The notes: generated by a model not told the origin, from the sequence alone. Numbered from the stretch's first letter, positions 18,434 to 28,456 are shown. The stretch is 64,000 nt of DNA from Rhodobacteraceae bacterium IMCC1335 (GCA_039640495.1 CP046864.1:3459001-3523000); one strand, 5' to 3'. Numbers and translations are program-made.

Positions 18434-18904
18434 ATGCAGCCTGCCGAAAAACCACACGGGTACCAAGGCTTAAGCTATGACCGCCCAGCTCTACAAGCGG
18501 CGATGTGAAAGGCCTATGATAGCTTGATTGATTTCGTTACCACCGACGCATTCAAAACCCTGATGGAAGACCTAGGCGCCTTTCATCCAATCCATCGCCC
18601 CAAATTCGTTTTTGACGTGTTGCTAAGTGATAAAGCCTTAGCTGCCCGCGGTATTAAACGGCCCGAGAATATTCTTATCCAAAGATCCGCGTTTGGGGAT
18701 CGACGCCCTATAATTTTTGTAGTGAAGCGCTTTCTTCCAGAAGAATTTTCGAATGTTTGGCAAAACGTAAACATTACCTTTGACAACTAATTTATAGAGT
18801 CAACGGTAAAGCGCGACCCCGATATCAGCTGGCGCAAACCCCTGCCTATCTCAGACCAGGCGGCGGCTATGGCGCGGGGAGACGCCCTCGAGCATCTGGC
18901 TTAA
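18434..18904 (+). pseudogene. Decayed gene with two in-frame stops, partner of the Cys/Gly-tail gene
   Basis: A good start (AAGGAG six bases before ATG 18434) opens a frame that reads MQPAEKPHGYQGLSYDRPAL. It is broken by TGA at 18506-18508 and TAA at 18788-18790, but stays in the same frame to a final TAA at 18902-18904 (156 codons). The segments between stops are protein-like (LIDFVTTDAFKTLMEDLGAF, VVKRFLPEEFSNVWQNVNIT, DISWRKPLPISDQAA). Two separate stops argue against selenocysteine or a lone sequencing error. The gene follows the preceding one by 71 bp and was probably co-transcribed with it. Family not recognised. Confidence 0.7.
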
Positions 18905-19248
18905 ACGCACCACACGGAAAGACCCGCCGGGAAAAATCGAAAAGAACTGTACCGCCCCGGTATATTTTGCCAATATTCCACAATGGAGTATGATTTAAAA
19001 TTATCGCCGCGGGTCACAGACTTCCGACATATTTGCTCTTTTGGGCTCGATCAAACGCTCAAATTTAAAGCGCCTGCCCTACCCTTCTGGCAGATTAAAA
19101 CGCGCATCATAATCATCCGCCGGTTTACTGATTTTATCAATGCATGCGTCGCATTAAGAGAATTACCCTATGCGTCGCATTCGCAATTTTGCGCTGTTTT
19201 CTTAAACCTCGCCTTTCCAACAAGCCCGCCTTTTTCAGCCGTTCAAAC
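18905..19248. other. 344-bp spacer
   Basis: No convincing gene on either strand. It contains two direct copies of ATGCGTCGCATT (19144-19155 and 19170-19181), 26 bp apart, just upstream of the FAD oxidoreductase; each copy is close to palindromic and could be a binding site. Confidence 0.4.
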
Positions 19249-20334
19249 ATGAGCGATATAATCATCATCGGTGGCGGTATTGCCGGTATTTCCGCAGCCG
19301 CACGTCTGTCAGAACAAGCAGATGTAACGGTGCTTGAGGCAGAAGACCAACTTGCCTACCATGCCTCTGGGCGATCCGCAGCGGTTTTTATCAAAGATTA
19401 CGGCAACCCTACAATCCGGGCCTTAAACATCGCAAGTTTACCTTATCTGAGGGCCGAAAACGGAGGTTTTTTAAGCCCAAGAGGTATGATACTTTTGGCA
19501 AAATCTGACGAACGGGCCGCCTTCAGCGATGAGGCGGCTGAGTTTGGACTTCAACCCATTTCCATTTCTGAAGCGATAGAAAAAGTTCCCTTAATTAACC
19601 GGCGCACTCTGGGATATGCTGCATACCGCTCAGATGTTTGCGACATTGATACAGATAAATTGCTGCAGGATTTTTTGCGTAAAGCACGCAATCAGGGCGC
19701 AAAGATCCATGTTTCTCACCCTGTCGAAGCGCTGAATTTTTGTGGCGGGAAATGGCAAGTCAAAACCCAAAAAGGCGATTTTCAAGCCAATATTTTGATC
19801 AATGCCGCGGGGGCCTGGGCTGATCATATTGCAAAAATGGCATCAGTACCGCCGCTAGGTCTGATTGCATATAGACGTTCAATAGCAAGACTGCCCGTGC
19901 CCGGGGGCTACGATCCGACCTCTTGGCCCGTTATCGATGAAATTGGCGAAGCATGGTATGCAAAACCAGACGCAGGCCAGTTGATCGTCTCGCCGGCAGA
20001 TGAAGATCCATTGCCTGCACAAGATGCTTGGGCAGATGATATGATACTGGCTGAGGGCTTGGCCCGTTTCGAAACCATGATCACGCATCCCATAACGCGG
20101 CCCAGCGCAACCTGGGCAGGTTTACGGACCTTCGCGCCAGATCGCGCCTTGGTGATCGGCTCCGATCCAAAGCTGCCAAGTTTTTTCTGGCTTGCCGGTC
20201 AAGGGGGATATGGGTTTCAAACAGCTGCGGCCTCTAGCCAATTGATCGCAGATCTGGTGCTCGATCAAAGGTCAGATTTGCCAAAGGATATTCAAAATCG
20301 GCTTAATCCAAACCGGTTTCACCAAAGGGCGTGA
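19249..20334 (+). CDS. FAD-dependent oxidoreductase, DAO family
   Basis: D-amino-acid-oxidase/glycine-oxidase-like flavoenzyme that oxidises a C-N bond of an amine or amino acid; the substrate is not readable from sequence. I chose the ATG at 19249 because it gives an immediate Rossmann fold (MSDIIIIGGGIAGISAAARL) with the GxGxxG motif and the acidic ribose-binding end of strand two (VTVLEAEDQ). Other family points: YHASGRSAAV, NAAGAWADHIA, and the C-terminal FAD motif WLAGQGGYGFQTA. 361 aa. It stands alone. Confidence 0.88.
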   Translation: MSDIIIIGGGIAGISAAARLSEQADVTVLEAEDQLAYHASGRSAAVFIKDYGNPTIRALNIASLPYLRAENGGFLSPRGMILLAKSDERAAFSDEAAEFGLQPISISEAIEKVPLINRRTLGYAAYRSDVCDIDTDKLLQDFLRKARNQGAKIHVSHPVEALNFCGGKWQVKTQKGDFQANILINAAGAWADHIAKMASVPPLGLIAYRRSIARLPVPGGYDPTSWPVIDEIGEAWYAKPDAGQLIVSPADEDPLPAQDAWADDMILAEGLARFETMITHPITRPSATWAGLRTFAPDRALVIGSDPKLPSFFWLAGQGGYGFQTAAASSQLIADLVLDQRSDLPKDIQNRLNPNRFHQRA

Positions 20335-20377
20335 AGCAAAGATTGTAGAACATAGAAACTTTTATTGCAGATTGCCT

Positions 20378-21115
20378 TCACGGTGAGGGAAGATCCGCCA
20401 TGGCTTTTCGCACGGTCTCAACCCGGGCCTGATTGGGCGGATGGGTGCCCAAGAGCTGGTCGCCCGGATCCGACATGCGCATAAAAAAGGCAGCCCCACG
20501 CAAAGCATCATACCCCGCGATCGTAGCAATCCAAGTGCCCAGCCGATCCGCTTCCAGCTCATATGTTTTGGAAAATTTGCGCCCACCCAAGCGCGCCCCA
20601 AAATGCTCTGCATTGCGGACCAAACGATCCGAGGAACCGACAAGCGATATTAGCCCACCAAACCTCTCGGCGCCGCTGCGAGCGGTTTGATATTGCTGAT
20701 ACAAATGCCCCTCAAGATGATGCGCCATCTCATGCCCTAAAACAAAGGCCAACTCATCCTCATTGCGTGCATGCTCAATCAACCCCTGCGAAAACACAAT
20801 CAATGGCCGCCCATCAGATTTTATGGTTTGAAACGCATTCACCAAGTTTGGGTTTTTCTTGTAGACAACCACTTCAAAATCACAGTTGAGTTGGGGCCTA
20901 TACCGGCGGCATAAATCTTCTCCCACCGGCTCGACCACGGCGACAACTGAGGCAAAGGCCCCGCTTGGTGGAATAAAATTTGGCTCCATCTCTTGGGGCC
21001 CATTCGATCTGTCTGCTGTTGCGCGGCCAAAATCTTTGATTGCGGGGGCGCTTCCACAAGCTGAAAGCAGCAAAACGCATAGCAAACCCACCAGTTTCAC
21101 CCCGTTCAAAGCCAA
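20378..21115 (-). CDS. M48 family metalloprotease, lipoprotein
   Basis: Periplasmic zinc protease of the peptidase M48 family (LoiP/BepA-like), probably for envelope quality control. Lipoprotein signal with lipobox LLSAC, lipidated Cys20. Zinc site H128-E-M-A-H132 in VLGHEMAHHLEGH; the third ligand is the Glu in ELEADRLG. The substrate-facing segment NAFQTIKSDGRPLIVFSQG precedes it. 245 aa, a single catalytic domain without the TPR tail of BepA. Convergent with the FAD oxidoreductase and divergent from the small gene at 21187. Confidence 0.93.
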   Translation of the reverse strand: MALNGVKLVGLLCVLLLSACGSAPAIKDFGRATADRSNGPQEMEPNFIPPSGAFASVVAVVEPVGEDLCRRYRPQLNCDFEVVVYKKNPNLVNAFQTIKSDGRPLIVFSQGLIEHARNEDELAFVLGHEMAHHLEGHLYQQYQTARSGAERFGGLISLVGSSDRLVRNAEHFGARLGGRKFSKTYELEADRLGTWIATIAGYDALRGAAFFMRMSDPGDQLLGTHPPNQARVETVRKAMADLPSP

Positions 21116-21186
21116 ATCCCCCTTTTATCAGAAATAAACCGACCGCAACGAATTGCATTACAGCGCAAGCCGTTTACACTGATCCC

Positions 21187-21426
21187 ATGTTTACAATTGA
21201 ACACGATTTCGATGCGACTGTCATCACTTTGGTTGATGAAGGACAAACACCCCTGCAAGAGGATGTAATCGTCAATAACTTTGCGGAATGTATTACGGTA
21301 GAGCAATATGATCCCAGAACCGACCGAGTTCAAAAAATCACGCTTTCGATCACGCAGATGCGCGATCTTGCCGCGGCAATTTCACTGCCAGAGGGGGCCT
21401 ATTCCCGGGGTCATCATCACAAATAA
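21187..21426 (+). CDS. Small conserved-looking protein, function unknown
   Basis: 79 aa from ATG 21187 (MFTIEHDFDATVITLVDEGQ). No signal or membrane segment. It looks like a compact soluble protein with beta strands (TVITLVDEG; ECITVEQYDPRTDR) and ends in SRGHHHK, a possible metal-binding tail. Divergent from the M48 protease with a 71-bp gap. I do not recognise a family name. Codon use matches the neighbours. Confidence 0.65.
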   Translation: MFTIEHDFDATVITLVDEGQTPLQEDVIVNNFAECITVEQYDPRTDRVQKITLSITQMRDLAAAISLPEGAYSRGHHHK

Positions 21427-21556
21427 CGCGATTGCGCTGTTAGATGGCCACTTCTGCAGGTCAGATTGATCAGGTTTTTACGGTTTCATAACAGGCAAAA
21501 TCGGGCTGCAAACGCAAGGTTAACATCGCCGGCGGAATGATTGAGATCTAAAAAAG

Positions 21557-22272
21557 CGTCATTGGCCGATACCCCGCATAACGCGCCGACGCCTTCCATT
21601 CGGACAGCGTCGACGCAAAACCAGAAATAAAAATAGACAGGAGCAAAAGCCCAAACCGCGGAAGCATCCCCCCCCTGGCCTGGCAGCTATAAAAACGCGT
21701 AAATCGCCGATGGCAGCGTTTGCGTCTGGCCCGGTATATTTGCCACATCGATGATTGATGCCCCAAATTCTTTCATAGCTTTGGCGAAAGCCAAAACCAT
21801 CCCGTCACCAAGCCTGCCGCCAGCAAAGACATCGTAATGGTCAGGAAAACCCAGATCGCTCTGGCGCCAATCGTGGTGCCCGCCTCTTCTAATTTGGGGC
21901 CCCCCGCCTCGATCGCCAAACGGATCGCGCGCACCATAAGCGGAAACGCCATGCCCGCAGCCGCCAGCACCGCGCCGGTCCGAGGAAACGCCAAAAAGAT
22001 ACCAAAGGTATCATTAGGGGCGTCCCGTAGAGACCGTCTGCCCGAAAACAAGCAGCAAAACATAACCGGTGACAACAGGCGTCAGAATTAGAGCCAAGCG
22101 AACGCAAATAGTCAGCAGCTGACGGCTCCAAAATTGCCAGCGCTCCAAAGCATGTGCCAGCAAAACAGCAAGGGACAGGCTGAGCAAACTGGCCCGAACG
22201 CAAGCATGAGCAAGAACTGCACGGCATGCCATTCTGCGAGGGTTACCCAAACAAAGGCATGCCATCTATTTT
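21557..22272 (-). pseudogene. modB: Decayed molybdate ABC transporter permease
   Basis: Fragments of ModB follow each other in order on the minus strand but in shifting frames: an opening like TLAEWHAVQ, then LILTPVVTGYVLLLVFGQ, then [28 protein letters not shown], then (after a shift near 21800) [16 protein letters not shown] and [16 protein letters not shown], a TAG stop, and finally LLLSIFISGFA. At least three frame breaks and one stop codon are visible, so it cannot be a single sequencing error. No modA or modC is recognisable beside it. Notable because the operon 12 kb upstream encodes a molybdenum enzyme. Confidence 0.85.
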
Positions 22273-22387
22273 GAAATAATCAAAAGGACCACTTTTTGTT
22301 TTTTCACACTTGAGCAAAAGGCAAGCCCGTTCACAGCATCATCGGCCGCGCCTGTTTTCCACTGAGAACCGTTTTTTTAGATCATTA

Positions 22388-22472
22388 CCGCTATCAGTTA
22401 TGCGCCTATACGATAGCGGATCATCCCAGTAAAAGATGTCCGTGGGTGGACCACATCGCTTGATCCGCTATC
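22388..22472 (+). promoter_or_regulatory. Three-segment alternative hairpin in the rimP-nusA-infB leader
   Basis: CCGCTATC (22388-22395), GATAGCGGATCA (22412-22423) and TGATCCGCTATC (22461-22472) are arranged so that the middle segment can pair either with the first (8 bp) or with the third (12 bp, perfect). Inside the larger hairpin GATGT and ACATC can also pair (22435-22439 / 22453-22457). This mutually exclusive layout is typical of leader switches. It lies about 150 bp before rimP. Confidence 0.5.
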
Positions 22473-22583
22473 ATTATTCAGCGTTGGCCCCAAATAAAAA
22501 GAGGGCTTGCAGCAAATTGAAAAACCTCTTAAAAGCCCTTCTAACAGCGGCGCGTTGATTTCAATGCTCCACCGGTAATTCAT

Positions 22584-22607
22584 ACGGGCCGCGGGCCCGT
22601 TTTTTTA
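22584..22607 (+). terminator. Terminator-like hairpin directly before rimP
   Basis: Perfect 7-bp stem ACGGGCC-GCG-GGCCCGT followed by a run of seven T. It ends 11 bp before the rimP start. Either it ends an upstream leader RNA, or it acts as an attenuator that must be read through to express the nusA-infB operon. Confidence 0.8.
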
Positions 22608-22618
22608 TGTTTGGATCC

Positions 22619-23191
22619 ATGATCAACGATTTGATAGCAAAAGCCGCCATTGACCAACGTTTGGCTGACATCATCGCTCCGGTTATTGAGGATCTGGGCT
22701 TTGAATTGGTGCGCGTGCGATTGATGATCGGCAAGGAAACCACTTTGCAGGTGATGGCGGATAACGCCGATGGCGGCATTGATGTGGATAATTTGGCCGA
22801 AATCTCAACGGCGATTAGCGCGGTTTTGGATGTGGAAGATCCGATCCTTGATATGTATACGCTGGAAGTGTCGAGCCCGGGCATTGACCGCCCATTGACC
22901 AGGCTAAAAGATTTCGAACTCTTCGAAGGCTATGAAGCAAAAATTGAGACCCATGATTTGATCGATGGTCGGCGGCGCTTTAATGGCATTTTGGCCGGTA
23001 TTGAGGGCGATGATGTGCTGATTAACATAGAAGAGGGCACGATTGGGCTAAATTTTGAATGGATGTCTGACGCAAAACTGATCTTAACGGATGAGTTGAT
23101 TAAAGAAATGCTGCGCCAACGCAAAGCCTCTGGCGCATTACGTGAAGATAAATTTGACGATATCGAGACCGAAGGGTCACAGGAGGACTAA
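22619..23191 (+). CDS. rimP: Ribosome maturation factor RimP
   Basis: Needed for maturation of the 30S subunit. 190 aa from ATG 22619 ([20 protein letters not shown]), chosen over the ATG at 22607, which lies in the T tract of the hairpin. Family motifs: [38 protein letters not shown], and [21 protein letters not shown], the conserved RimP signature. First gene of the rimP-nusA-ylxR-infB operon; GGAGGA in its last codons serves nusA. Confidence 0.95.
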   Translation: MINDLIAKAAIDQRLADIIAPVIEDLGFELVRVRLMIGKETTLQVMADNADGGIDVDNLAEISTAISAVLDVEDPILDMYTLEVSSPGIDRPLTRLKDFELFEGYEAKIETHDLIDGRRRFNGILAGIEGDDVLINIEEGTIGLNFEWMSDAKLILTDELIKEMLRQRKASGALREDKFDDIETEGSQED

Positions 23192-23193
23192 CA

Positions 23194-24810
23194 ATGGCTA
23201 TTACCTCTGCAAATCAGCTTGAGCTGTTGCAAACCGCCGAAGCCGTGGCACGCGAAAAAATGATCGATCCCGCTCTGGTGATTGAAGCTATGGAAGAAAG
23301 TTTGGCGCGGGCTGCCAAATCCCGCTATGGCAGCGAAATGGATATTCGCGTTGCCATCGACCGCAAAACCGGCCGCGCAAAATTCACCCGTGTGCGTACG
23401 GTTGTGGAAGAAGCCGAGCTTGAAAATTATCAGGCGGAAATGACGGTAGAACAGGGCAAGCAATATCTTGAAAACCCAAGCGTTGGTGATCAATTTATCG
23501 AAGAAATCCCACCGGTCGATATGGGACGAATCGCTGCGCAATCAGCCAAACAAGTGATACTTCAAAAAGTACGCGAGGCAGAGCGCGACAGACAATTTGA
23601 AGAATTCCAAGATCGCGCCGGAACCATTATCAACGGCCAAGTGAAACGCGAAGAATACGGCAATGTGATCGTTGATGTCGGTCGTGGAGAAGCGGTTTTG
23701 CGGCGCAATGAAAAAATTGGCCGCGAAAGCTACCGGCCCAATGATCGGATACGCTGTTACATTAAAGAAGTACGCCGCGAAAGCCGCGGTCCGCAGATTT
23801 TCTTAAGCCGCACAGATCCGCAATTCATGGCCGAATTGTTCAAAATGGAAGTGCCGGAAATTTATGAAGGCATTATCGAAATCAAAGCTGTGGCCCGTGA
23901 TCCTGGATCACGCGCCAAAATAGCAGTGCTCAGCAATGATGGATCTATTGATCCGGTTGGCGCGTGCGTCGGAATGCGCGGCAGCCGCGTTCAAGCCGTC
24001 GTGAATGAACTTCAGGGCGAAAAAATCGATATCATCCCCTGGAATGAAGACCAACCAACCTTCTTGGTGAACGCCCTGCAACCGGCCGAAGTTAGCAAAG
24101 TAGTGCTTGATGAAGAAGCAGAACGCATCGAAGTGGTCGTGCCAGAAGAGCAGCTGAGCTTGGCGATTGGCCGCCGCGGCCAAAACGTGCGCTTGGCAAG
24201 CCAGCTGACCAATCTTGATATTGATATCATGACGGAAGCGGAAGAAAGCGCGCGTCGCCAGAAAGAGTTTGAAGAGCGCACGCAACTGTTCATGGAAACG
24301 CTCGATCTGGATGAATTTTTCGCGCAGCTCTTGGTATCTGAAGGCTTCACCTCGCTTGAAGAAGTGGCCTATGTCGAAGTTGACGAATTGCTGGTGATCG
24401 ACGGCGTTGACGAAGATACCGCAAAAGAGCTGCAGGTGCGCGCGCAGGAGTATCTTGAAGAAGCAGCGCGCAAAGCGCTCGAGCGGGCCCGCGAATTGGG
24501 CGTGGAAGACAGCCTTGTCTCTTTTGATGGTTTGACGCCTAAAATGATCGAGGCATTGGCCGAAGATGGCATCAAAACTTTAGAAGATTTTGCCACTTGC
24601 GCAGATTGGGAATTGGCCGGAGGCTGGACAACTGTTGATGGCGAGCGGGTGAAAGACGATGGCTTACTGGAAAGTTTCGACGTGAGCCTGGAAGAGGCAC
24701 AAGACCTCGTGATGACAGCGCGGATCGTTCTGGGCTGGGTGGATCCGAATGACCTTATCCCCGAAGGTGCAGATGCGGATGACGTAGCCGAGACAGAAGA
24801 AGAGAGCTAA
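23194..24810 (+). CDS. nusA: Transcription termination/antitermination protein NusA
   Basis: Binds RNA polymerase and nascent RNA, modulating pausing, termination and antitermination. Domains in order: N-terminal polymerase-binding domain (1-125), S1 domain (about 130-200, INGQVKREEYGNVIVDVG), KH1 and KH2 (about 230-345, VGACVGMRGSRVQAVVNEL and AIGRRGQNVRLASQL), then two helix-hairpin-helix acidic repeats typical of proteobacterial NusA (about 365-520). 538 aa with an acidic tail. Two bp after rimP with AGGAGG upstream. Autoregulation through the operon leader is known in E. coli and plausible here. Confidence 0.97.
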   Translation: MAITSANQLELLQTAEAVAREKMIDPALVIEAMEESLARAAKSRYGSEMDIRVAIDRKTGRAKFTRVRTVVEEAELENYQAEMTVEQGKQYLENPSVGDQFIEEIPPVDMGRIAAQSAKQVILQKVREAERDRQFEEFQDRAGTIINGQVKREEYGNVIVDVGRGEAVLRRNEKIGRESYRPNDRIRCYIKEVRRESRGPQIFLSRTDPQFMAELFKMEVPEIYEGIIEIKAVARDPGSRAKIAVLSNDGSIDPVGACVGMRGSRVQAVVNELQGEKIDIIPWNEDQPTFLVNALQPAEVSKVVLDEEAERIEVVVPEEQLSLAIGRRGQNVRLASQLTNLDIDIMTEAEESARRQKEFEERTQLFMETLDLDEFFAQLLVSEGFTSLEEVAYVEVDELLVIDGVDEDTAKELQVRAQEYLEEAARKALERARELGVEDSLVSFDGLTPKMIEALAEDGIKTLEDFATCADWELAGGWTTVDGERVKDDGLLESFDVSLEEAQDLVMTARIVLGWVDPNDLIPEGADADDVAETEEES

Positions 24811-24821
24811 GCATCTGATTT

Positions 24822-25457
24822 ATGTCGCGCAACCGATCATATGATACGGCCGGCCAGGCCCAAGAGCGAAAATGCATCGCAACGGGCGCACTATGTCCAA
24901 CGCGTGACATGCTGCGCTTTGTGGTCAGCCCAGATGGGCATCTGGTTGCCGATGTCTTGGGCAAGCTGCCAGGGCGTGGCATCTGGGTGTCCAGCAATCA
25001 GCAGGCATTGCAAAAAGCAGTGAAAAAACGCCTCTTTGCGCATAGTGCAAAACAGCCTGTTCAGGTTTCTGAAACGCTTTTGCAGGATCTTGAGGCACAG
25101 CTATCCCGGCGGGTTGTTGATTTGTTAAGCTTGGCCCGCAAGTCAGGGCGCGCGATCGCCGGGTATGAGAAGGTGAAAGATTGGCTCAGTAAAGAGCAGG
25201 CCAAAGTGTTGGTACAATCCAGCGATGGATCGGAACGTGGCAAATCAAAGCTGAGTACGCCCTATGGAGGGCGTTTCATTGGTTGGCTGCGCTCAGATGA
25301 GCTAGGCATGGCATTTGGGCGACAGACAGTAATTCATTGCGCACTTGCGTCTAGCGGAATTACGCAACGTGTAGTAGAGGAAGCGCAACGGCTGAAAGGC
25401 CTGCGCATAACGGAGGGTACAAAATCACCCCTCCAGAAGGAAAAGACAGCTAGATGA
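24822..25457 (+). CDS. RNA-binding protein, YlxR (DUF448) plus L7Ae-like domain
   Basis: Two domains in 211 aa: an N-terminal YlxR/DUF448 domain ([20 protein letters not shown], with [11 protein letters not shown]) and a C-terminal ribosomal L7Ae/L30e-like domain ([21 protein letters not shown]). The fused form between nusA and infB is common in alphaproteobacteria. Probably binds RNA at or near the ribosome; the precise role is not settled. Its stop overlaps the infB ATG by 4 bp. Confidence 0.92.
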   Translation: MSRNRSYDTAGQAQERKCIATGALCPTRDMLRFVVSPDGHLVADVLGKLPGRGIWVSSNQQALQKAVKKRLFAHSAKQPVQVSETLLQDLEAQLSRRVVDLLSLARKSGRAIAGYEKVKDWLSKEQAKVLVQSSDGSERGKSKLSTPYGGRFIGWLRSDELGMAFGRQTVIHCALASSGITQRVVEEAQRLKGLRITEGTKSPLQKEKTAR

Positions 25458-27949
25458 GCGATAGTGACGGCAAAAAAACTTTGGGCTTACGCGGCACGCC
25501 CCGTTCGGGAAACGTGAAACAAAGCTTTAGCCATGGCAGAACCAAAAATGTTCTGGTTGAGACCAAGCGCAAACGCGTCGTGGTGCCAAAGGTGGGTGCA
25601 CCAGTGCAGCAGGGCACAAACCCTGCGAAAACACAATCCAGCAATCGGCCCGCGGGCATCTCGGACACGGAAATGGCGCGCCGCTTGAAAGCTGTGCAAG
25701 CCGCCAAAGCCCGTGAAGCCGAAGATAGCGCAACCCGAGCCGCGGAAGAAGAGAACCGCCAAAAGGAACGCGAGCGCCGTCGCGCAGAACAAGCAGAGAA
25801 AGAGCGCGAGCAGCGTGAAGCTGAAGAAACCCTGCGCAAAAAATCTGAAGAAGAGATCCGTCTGCGCAAAGAACTCGAAGAGTCTGCGAAGAAAGCCGCT
25901 GCTGATGCAAAATCAGCCGTGGCAGCACCCGCCGCCGAGAATGGAGGCGAGGTCAAACGCCCCACGTTGAAATCAGCCGCGCCGACCTCGCGCAAGAAAG
26001 AACGCGAAACCGAACAAGACCGGCGCAACAATAAAGGCCGTGATGATGGCCGACGCTCAGGTAAGCTTACCCTTTCGCAAGCTTTAGAGGGCGAAGGCGG
26101 CCGACAAAAATCAATGGCAGCCATGCGCCGCAAACAAGAGCGGGCGCGGCAAAAAGCCATGGGCAGCAGCGCCGAGCGAGAAAAAATTGTGCGCGAAGTG
26201 CAGCTTCCCGAAGCGATCACAGTGTCTGAATTAGCCAACCGCATGGCGGAACGCTCCGCCGAAGTCGTGAAATCCCTGATGAAAATGGGAATGATGGTCA
26301 CGCAAAACCAAACGATTGATGCCGATACAGCGGAACTGATCATCGAAGAATTCGGGCATAAAGTAGTTCGGGTTTCTGATTCGGATGTTGAAGATGTGAT
26401 CAACGAAATTGAAGATGATGCGGAAACATTAAAACCACGGCCGCCGGTTATTACGATCATGGGCCATGTCGATCATGGTAAAACATCGCTGCTGGACGCT
26501 ATTCGCAAAACCAAAGTGGTGGCGGGGGAAGCGGGCGGTATCACGCAGCATATCGGGGCTTATCAAGTGTCAACCGATAGCGGCGCGGTGCTAAGTTTCT
26601 TAGACACGCCCGGTCACGCGGCCTTTACGTCAATGCGATCACGCGGGGCGCAGGTCACCGATATTGTGGTTCTGGTCGTGGCGGCCGATGATGCGGTCAT
26701 GCCGCAAACCATCGAAGCCATTAACCATGCGCAAGCGGCCAAAGTGCCCATGATCGTTGCGATCAACAAAATGGACAAACCAGATGCCACCCCGGATAAA
26801 GTGCGCACTGACTTGCTGCAGCATGAAGTGATTGTCGAAAAAATGTCGGGCGAGGTTCAAGATGTTGAAGTCTCCGCGATCACTGGGATGGGGCTGGATG
26901 ATTTGCTGGAAGCCATCGCGCTGCAAGCCGAGATTTTAGAATTGACCGCCAACCCTGACCGCGCCGCGCAAGGCGCTGTGATTGAAGCGCAGCTGGATGT
27001 GGGCCGCGGTCCCGTTGCTACAGTTTTGGTGCAAAAAGGCACCTTGAACCAAGGCGATATTTTCGTTGTTGGTGAGCAATGGGGAAAAGTGCGCGCCTTG
27101 ATCAATGATAAGGGCGAGCGTATCAAAACTGCGGGCCCATCAGTACCGGTTGAGGTGCTCGGCATCAACGGAACACCCGAAGCGGGCGATGTTCTAAACG
27201 TGGTGGAAACCGAAGCTCAAGCCCGCGAAATTGCGGATTACCGCGCCAATTTAGCCAAAGAGAAGCGCGCGGCAGCGGGGGCAGCCACTACCCTTGAACA
27301 GCTGATGGCAAAAGCCAAGGAAGATGAAAACATCTCAGAACTGCCCGTTTTGGTGAAGGCCGATGTGCAAGGCTCTGCCGAAGCAATCGTTCAGGCGATG
27401 GATAAAATTGGCAATGAGGAAGTGCGCGTGCGCGTGCTGCATTCGGGTGTTGGTGCGATCACCGAAAGCGATATTGGGCTGGCCGAAGCATCCGGCGCAC
27501 CCGTGATCGGCTTTAACGTGCGAGCCAACGCGCCTGCGCGCAATTCAGCCAATCAAAAAGGCGTTGAAATCCGTTATTACTCGGTGATTTATGATCTTGT
27601 TGATGATGTAAAAGCCGCCGCCAGCGGCTTGCTAAGTGCCGAAATTCGCGAAAACTTCATCGGCTATGCGCAGATCAAAGAAGTGTTTAAAGTCTCTGGG
27701 GTTGGTCGAGTTGCCGGCTGTCTGATCACCGAAGGTGTGGCGCGGCGCAGCGCTGGCGTGCGCCTGCTGCGTGACAATGTGGTGATCCATGAAGGCACGT
27801 TGAAAACGCTCAAGCGCTTCAAAGACGAAGTTCCAGAGGTTCAATCTGGTCAGGAATGCGGCATGGCGTTTGAAAATTATGAAGATATTCGCGCCAATGA
27901 CGTGATCGAAATCTTTGAGCGTCAAGAGATTGAGCGGGTGCTCAGCTAA
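25454..27949 (+). CDS. infB: Translation initiation factor IF-2
   Basis: GTPase that brings initiator tRNA to the ribosome. 831 aa: a basic/acidic low-complexity N-terminal region rich in Lys, Arg, Glu and Ala (about 1-240), the IF2_N domain ([20 protein letters not shown]), the G domain with G1 GHVDHGKT near residue 337, G3 DTPGHAAF and G4 NKMDKP, then domains II to IV ending in [21 protein letters not shown]. The start overlaps the ylxR stop (ATGA). A bidirectional terminator follows. Confidence 0.97.
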   Translation: MSDSDGKKTLGLRGTPRSGNVKQSFSHGRTKNVLVETKRKRVVVPKVGAPVQQGTNPAKTQSSNRPAGISDTEMARRLKAVQAAKAREAEDSATRAAEEENRQKERERRRAEQAEKEREQREAEETLRKKSEEEIRLRKELEESAKKAAADAKSAVAAPAAENGGEVKRPTLKSAAPTSRKKERETEQDRRNNKGRDDGRRSGKLTLSQALEGEGGRQKSMAAMRRKQERARQKAMGSSAEREKIVREVQLPEAITVSELANRMAERSAEVVKSLMKMGMMVTQNQTIDADTAELIIEEFGHKVVRVSDSDVEDVINEIEDDAETLKPRPPVITIMGHVDHGKTSLLDAIRKTKVVAGEAGGITQHIGAYQVSTDSGAVLSFLDTPGHAAFTSMRSRGAQVTDIVVLVVAADDAVMPQTIEAINHAQAAKVPMIVAINKMDKPDATPDKVRTDLLQHEVIVEKMSGEVQDVEVSAITGMGLDDLLEAIALQAEILELTANPDRAAQGAVIEAQLDVGRGPVATVLVQKGTLNQGDIFVVGEQWGKVRALINDKGERIKTAGPSVPVEVLGINGTPEAGDVLNVVETEAQAREIADYRANLAKEKRAAAGAATTLEQLMAKAKEDENISELPVLVKADVQGSAEAIVQAMDKIGNEEVRVRVLHSGVGAITESDIGLAEASGAPVIGFNVRANAPARNSANQKGVEIRYYSVIYDLVDDVKAAASGLLSAEIRENFIGYAQIKEVFKVSGVGRVAGCLITEGVARRSAGVRLLRDNVVIHEGTLKTLKRFKDEVPEVQSGQECGMAFENYEDIRANDVIEIFERQEIERVLS

Positions 27950-27970
27950 TTCGCGACATCTGGAACAACA

Positions 27971-28003
27971 AAAAAAGCCGCCCCCTGCTGGGGCGGTTTT
28001 TTT
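27971..28003. terminator. Bidirectional terminator between infB and mutT
   Basis: Seven-bp stem CCGCCCC / GGGGCGG with a CTGCT loop, flanked by an A run on the left and seven T on the right, so it can end transcripts from both infB (plus) and mutT (minus). Confidence 0.93.
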
Positions 28004-28057
28004 ATGTGGAACGGCTTAAACTTGGTGCGTATCGCAAGCCAAGTGATAAGCAGGCTT

Positions 28058-28456
28058 TTATAGCCAATCGCGCAAAATCGGAATCAGCGGTATGTCGGCC
28101 GCCGGCATTGGATAATCGCGCAGCTCTTTGGCGTAAACCCACTTCAATTGCTGCCCCTCTTTGGGCGCCACAATGCCCTGCCATTTACGGCAAATAAACA
28201 AAGGCATGAGCAAATGGAAATCATCATAGCTGTGGCTGGCAAAGGTAAGCGGTGCCAAACAACTATCCCAGGTTTCTATGCCCAACTCTTCTTTCAATTC
28301 TCGCATAAGCGCCGCTTCAGGCGTTTCACCTGGCTCAATCTTACCGCCGGGAAATTCCCACAACCCAGCCATGGCTTTGCCCGCAGGGCGCTGTGCAATC
28401 AGCACGCGCCCATCGGCATCAACCAGCGCAACCGCAGAAACCAAAACCGTTTTCAC
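28058..28456 (-). CDS. mutT: (Deoxy)nucleoside triphosphate pyrophosphohydrolase, Nudix
   Basis: Removes oxidised GTP such as 8-oxo-dGTP. 132 aa with a complete Nudix box: GGKIEPGETPEAALMRELKEE followed by LGI, matching Gx5Ex7REUxEExGU. The N-terminal strand VLVSAVALVDADGRVLIAQRP and FPGGK are typical of MutT. Its ATG overlaps the argJ stop by 4 bp, so both are read from one transcript, as is common in this order. Confidence 0.95.
   Translation of the reverse strand: MKTVLVSAVALVDADGRVLIAQRPAGKAMAGLWEFPGGKIEPGETPEAALMRELKEELGIETWDSCLAPLTFASHSYDDFHLLMPLFICRKWQGIVAPKEGQQLKWVYAKELRDYPMPAADIPLIPILRDWL

Noticed and set aside
18506..18508. In-frame TGA read as selenocysteine
   Set aside because: A second in-frame stop (TAA) follows in the same gene and the residue sits where Trp would fit; decay is simpler.
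25450..26460. Long minus-strand frame of 336 codons opposite infB
   Set aside because: It mirrors the low-complexity Lys/Arg/Glu region of IF-2 and is Ser/Arg-rich with no motif; infB on the other strand is certain.
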